Below are positions 60,827 to 64,000 of a stretch of 64,000 bases of DNA, piece by piece. A model generated the notes under the pieces. That model was not told the origin of the DNA and searched no databases. It saw only the letters and a program-made list of their open reading frames with translations. A program made the position numbers and the translations under genes. Source of the stretch: CAWCKS01 sp963763485 (lineage in GTDB: Bacteria > Pseudomonadota > Alphaproteobacteria > Rhizobiales > Xanthobacteraceae); assembly GCA_963763485.1 (NCBI GenBank), contig CAVXOW010000003.1:1-64000 (forward strand), written 5' to 3'. Position 1 is the stretch's first letter, and each line of letters starts with the position of its first letter.

Positions 60827-60848
60827 ATGCCCCGCTTTCGCGGGGCAT
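60827..60848. repeat. REP-like hairpin
   Basis: ATGCCCCGC and GCGGGGCAT form a perfect 9-bp stem with loop TTTC, between the convergent copy 2 and TPR gene. Confidence 0.6.
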
Positions 60849-60874
60849 GACAGTGGAGAGGCTCCACAGAAACC

Positions 60875-62354
60875 TCACTCCACCTTCTCGAACCCGTAGT
60901 GCACGAACTGGTCGGCGATGTCGGCATTGCCCGCCTTCGCCGCCGCGATGTCCTTGTGCGCGCCCTCGAAGTCACCTGATCTGCTCTTCGCAACGCCACG
61001 GCCGTAGAGCGAGTTCGGCAGATCCGGCTTCACCGCCAGCGCTTCGTTGAAGCCCGCGATCGCCGCGTCATATTCGCCGAGCTTGAGATGGCAGAACGCG
61101 CGGCTGTCGAGCGCATAGGCGTCGTCGGGCTTCAGCTTCAGCGCCGCCTCGCAATCGGCAAGTCCGTCTTTCGCGCGGCCGACGATCGCTTTGGTGATGC
61201 AGCGGCCGTTCAGCGCCGAGGCGTATTTCGGGTCGTAGTTCACGGCGGTGTCGTAGTCGAACAGCGCGTCCATGTACTGGTGCTTGTCGAAATAGAGATT
61301 GGCGCGCGCAAAGGCGTCTTTGGTTCCCGCCGGGTTCAGCTTCAGCGACTGGTTGAGATCGGCGAAGGCGTGGTCGATATCGCCGCGGTCGCGGTAGACG
61401 CGGGCGCGGTTGCCCCAGGCCGGCGCGTACTTCGGATCGAGCCGGATCGACTCGTTGAAATCGGCCAGCGCCTTGTCATCGTCGTTCTTGTCGCGGTACG
61501 CGGTGCCGCGGTTGAACCAGGCCAGCGCGAATTTCGGATCGAGTTTGATCGCGTGGTCGTAGTCGGCGAACGCGTGCTCGACGTCGTGCTTGTCGATGTA
61601 GGAGTTGCCGCGGTTGTTGAAGAACCAGGCGTCGTCGTCCTTCAGCTTGATCGCCTGATTGTAATTCTCGATCGCGCGATCGGGATTGCCGCGGTCGGAG
61701 TACGTGATGCCGCGGTTGAACCAGGCGTAGGCATCCTCATCGTCGAGCGCAATGGCGCGGTCGAGATCGGCGAGTGCGAGGTCGAGTCTCGCCCTTCTGC
61801 CGGTAGGCTTCGCCACGGTTGGTGTACGCGGTGCCGGCATTGGGGTGCCGCTTGATCATCTCCGTGAGATCGGCGATCGCGTCGTCAAGCCGGTTGGACC
61901 AGAGATAGGCCGCGCTGCGGGCGAGCCAGCCGTCGCCATTCGGGTCAAGTTTGACGTAGGCCGAGTCGTCGGCAATGGCGAGCGCGTACTCCTTGCGCTG
62001 ATAGTGAGCTTCGCCGCGGCCGCGATAGGCCCCGGCGTAATTCGGATCGATCTTGAGCACGTCGGTAAAGTCGTCGATGGCGCGGTCGTAGGCGCCCTGC
62101 GTGGTATAGGCGTTGCCGCGCAGGTAGTAGGCCGCCTTGCGCGCGTTGTCGGCCAGCCTTTTCGCCGCCAGCACCGCGGTGCAGCCCGCGACCTGCTTTG
62201 CTTCGGAGGTATCCTCGCCACCGCCGCCGCACCACATCCGCGCCACCTCGTCCGACGGCGGCTTGGTCTGGGCGAGGGCGGGGGAGGCGGCGACGATTGT
62301 TACGGCAAGCGCGAGCGCGCCAAGCGGGCTCAGGGGCAGACGGATGGAGTGCAT
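60875..62354 (-). CDS. TPR-repeat protein, exported (one frameshift)
   Basis: About 492 residues. The signal peptide LSPLGALALAVTIVAASPAL ends at ALAQ. A CTAVLAAKRLADNARKAAYY region, then about ten tetratricopeptide repeats: AYDRAIDDFTDVLKIDPNYA through ALADFNESIRLDPKYAPAWG. A one-base slip near 61790 joins the first frame (QKGET) to LALADLDRAIALDDEDAYAW. TPR proteins of this sort act as periplasmic scaffolds; the partner is unknown. Confidence 0.83.
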
Positions 62355-62489
62355 GGTGTCCGACCGGTGATTTGTATTTCGATCGCGTATTTGTTGGAGC
62401 AAGGCCTGATCGGGTTCACCGCGCTGCATATTGAAGAATTGCGACTTTTCGCTCCGAGGTGTTGAACGTCGCGGCCATCCCGCGCACCC

Positions 62490-63272
62490 ATGCTGATCAT
62501 GCGCTGGTCTCTCCCCGCCCTTCAAACGCTGGTTGCCGCCGCAAGTGCGTTCAATGTCGTGTCGTTCCGCCTGCAGGAGCTGATGACGCCGCAATCAGCC
62601 GAGCTGGACCGGCTCGCGGCGGCGGCGCTCGCAGCCATCGTGCTGCTCTGTTTCGGCATGATCGTGATCTGGCGCTACGCCGGCGCCTTGCGCGGGCTGA
62701 GCGCCGGCGTCGCCGTCGCCATCCTCTTGCTCACGGCCGTGTCGGGCTTCGCTCCGCGGATGGTCTGGGCTCACCGCGAGGCGATGGTGGAAACCGAGCG
62801 TCTCGCCGAAGACCGGAGGAGCAGCGAAGCGTTTGCGTCCGAGCTGCGCGAGTGGACTGATCAGATCAACGCCAATGCGGCCACGCACCGTCCGCTCTCG
62901 GCGGAGCAGGCCTGGGCATTTGTCGATTTCGCCGGCCGCGCCGGCCGTTACGACGATGGCACGGACCCGCCGAGCGCGCAGGCGCTCGCGCTGCTGCGCA
63001 AGGCGCTCGCCGCTGATATCCTCGATGTCAACGCATCGGTGCAGGGCGGTCGCCTGAACGACACGGCGCCGCGGCCGCTGTTCCTGCAGTTCTACAAGGA
63101 GCGCATCGAGCCGCTCCGCCACATCAATGCGCTTGCAGCGCAGGATTGGGCGATCATGCAGCTGCTCGCTGCGGCAGGTGCCGACCTGTCGCAGTCCGAT
63201 GCCGCGCCGCTGATCGCCGATCTCGCGAAGACCGGGGTACCCGGCGCAGGACGGTTCATCGGGCTGCATTAG
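62490..63272 (+). CDS. Hypothetical membrane protein
   Basis: 260 residues. There are three hydrophobic segments in the first 90 residues (LPALQTLVAAASAF, AALAAIVLLCFGMIVIW, GVAVAILLLTAVSGFAP), then a soluble part with DRRSSEAFASELREWTDQIN. No known domain is recognised. A nearby start at 62502 (MRWSLP) is equally possible. Confidence 0.62.
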   Translation: MLIMRWSLPALQTLVAAASAFNVVSFRLQELMTPQSAELDRLAAAALAAIVLLCFGMIVIWRYAGALRGLSAGVAVAILLLTAVSGFAPRMVWAHREAMVETERLAEDRRSSEAFASELREWTDQINANAATHRPLSAEQAWAFVDFAGRAGRYDDGTDPPSAQALALLRKALAADILDVNASVQGGRLNDTAPRPLFLQFYKERIEPLRHINALAAQDWAIMQLLAAAGADLSQSDAAPLIADLAKTGVPGAGRFIGLH

Positions 63273-63501
63273 GGGCGATCGGCGATGCAGCCGGCGACCG
63301 GTCTTGCATTGGCATTCCCGGCGCCGCAACGATTGCGCTGCGGGATCCCGGATGGAACTTGGCGGGCGCAATTAACCACGACCCAGTCGGCGTGCCGCCG
63401 ACTGGGTCTTTGCCATGCATCTAGCGCCCAGCGCCATCCGAAGTTTGTTGCTTTTCGGCGCCCCGCTCGGCTACAAGCCGGACACAGCAAGGTCGAGGGA
63501 C

Positions 63502-63708
63502 ATGGCGCATAATTATTCGGTTAATGACAACGTTCATCACCTGAGGCAGGGCCCGCAGGGCCGCGCCGGTGTCGCCGAGCTCAACATCTACACCGTCGTC
63601 GCCTGTCTCCCGGTCGAATCCGACGGCCGCCTGCGCTATCGCATCAAGAGCAAGAGCGACAACGTCGAGCGCGTCGTCACCGAGGAACAGCTCAGCCGGC
63701 TCGGCTGA
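63502..63708 (+). CDS. Small hypothetical protein
   Basis: 68 residues from ATG 63502, with GAGGGA just upstream. The sequence MAHNYSVNDNVHHLRQGPQG, followed by YTVVACLPVESDGRLRYRIK and RVVTEEQLSRL, looks like a small, conserved rhizobial protein with a beta-barrel-like segment. I know no function. Confidence 0.65.
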   Translation: MAHNYSVNDNVHHLRQGPQGRAGVAELNIYTVVACLPVESDGRLRYRIKSKSDNVERVVTEEQLSRLG

Positions 63709-63742
63709 GGCGGACGGCCTCCTTCACCGCAGTTTCAAGCGC

Positions 63743-64000
63743 CTAATCTCCGAACGGCGCGACCGCGCGGCCCGAAACGCTGTCAGCATCTTTGGCCGCC
63801 GACCACGTCCCTTCATTGTCGCGCGCAAGCCGCACCACGAAGCGCCAGCCGTTCTGGTTGGTGAACGCGACGATCGTGCCGGCCTTGGTCTTCGTATAGC
63901 TGCACGGATATTCGGTCGGCCGGTCGGGAAACACGATCTGGCCTTCCTTGCCCTTGAACGTCTCGCTCGTGATCTGCGGATGCACCACGAACACGCAGCT
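63743..64000 (-). CDS. Hypothetical protein, 5' end beyond window
   Basis: At least 86 residues open to the window edge (SCVFVVHPQITSETFKGKEG...). The visible part contains TIVAFTNQNGWRFVVRLARD and ends SGRAVAPFGD. The true start lies right of 64000. I do not recognise the family. Confidence 0.55.
   Translation of the reverse strand, partial: SCVFVVHPQITSETFKGKEGQIVFPDRPTEYPCSYTKTKAGTIVAFTNQNGWRFVVRLARDNEGTWSAAKDADSVSGRAVAPFGD

Noticed and set aside
60697..60899. C-terminal extension of the copy 2 small protein
   Set aside because: It translates REP-type sequence (VTGCPAFAGHD), and copy 1 ends where the corrected copy 2 ends.

Overview
The window is strongly G+C-rich alphaproteobacterial chromosome, most likely Bradyrhizobium or a close relative. 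The evidence is the gene order aat-accC-accB-aroQ-dsbA-M48 protease, an NDUFA12-type complex I accessory subunit, an RNase E whose S1 domain carries a long acidic insertion, a B12-dependent ribonucleotide reductase (NrdJ), and many REP-like palindromes typical of that group. Most of the window is ordinary chromosome with metabolic and envelope genes. There is one IS110-type insertion sequence and no CRISPR array, prophage, tRNA or rRNA that I can see.

Layout. 1-5040: nrdJ on the minus strand, running off the left edge, with a REP-like repeat read in frame, six apparent single-base frameshifts, a candidate promoter with paired NrdR-like boxes, and a roughly 450-nt hairpin-rich leader. 5042-8620: a secreted-type repeat protein and a LuxR regulator. 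9086-11765: three tandem EamA transporters with 4-bp overlaps. 11777-12998: a BA14K-like glycine-rich protein and NDUFA12. 13257-20625: three tandem giant repeat proteins, each with nine ELWxxDGT repeats followed by six FG-GAP/VCBS-like repeats; the protein at 5042-7219 shares only the C-terminal half. 20708-30150: mixed hydrolases, a divergent DJ-1/GlxA pair, a P-loop protein, GNAT, DUF2155, PhyH and a homoserine-acetyltransferase-like hydrolase. 30238-36832: a LysR regulator divergent from a CoA-transferase and ABC-transporter cluster. 37221-38890: small genes and an isocitrate-lyase/PEP-mutase-fold enzyme behind a near-perfect TetR-type operator. 39071-46724: aat, accCB, aroQ, dsbA, M48 protease, aminotransferase and a left-handed beta-helix protein. 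46721-55904: rne, amidase, penicillin-binding protein 1A and prfB with its programmed +1 frameshift. 56365-63994: a pair of paralogous small exported proteins, cvpA, an M20 peptidase, IS110, a TPR protein and hypotheticals.

How the genes work together. The 49.7-56 kb block covers RNA turnover, septal and peptidoglycan enzymes and translation termination. accC and accB supply two acetyl-CoA carboxylase subunits and aroQ a shikimate-pathway step. The 31-37 kb cluster looks like import plus CoA activation of an unidentified organic acid. The three ELWxxDGT proteins arose by whole-unit duplication that included upstream and terminator sequence, and they are the most unusual system here.

Data quality. 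About fifteen single-base indels break otherwise well-conserved genes (nrdJ, accB, an aminotransferase, LuxR, a DJ-1 protein, a TPR protein and others), often in short homopolymers. I read most of them as sequencing or assembly errors rather than gene decay, and I annotate the affected genes as single loci.
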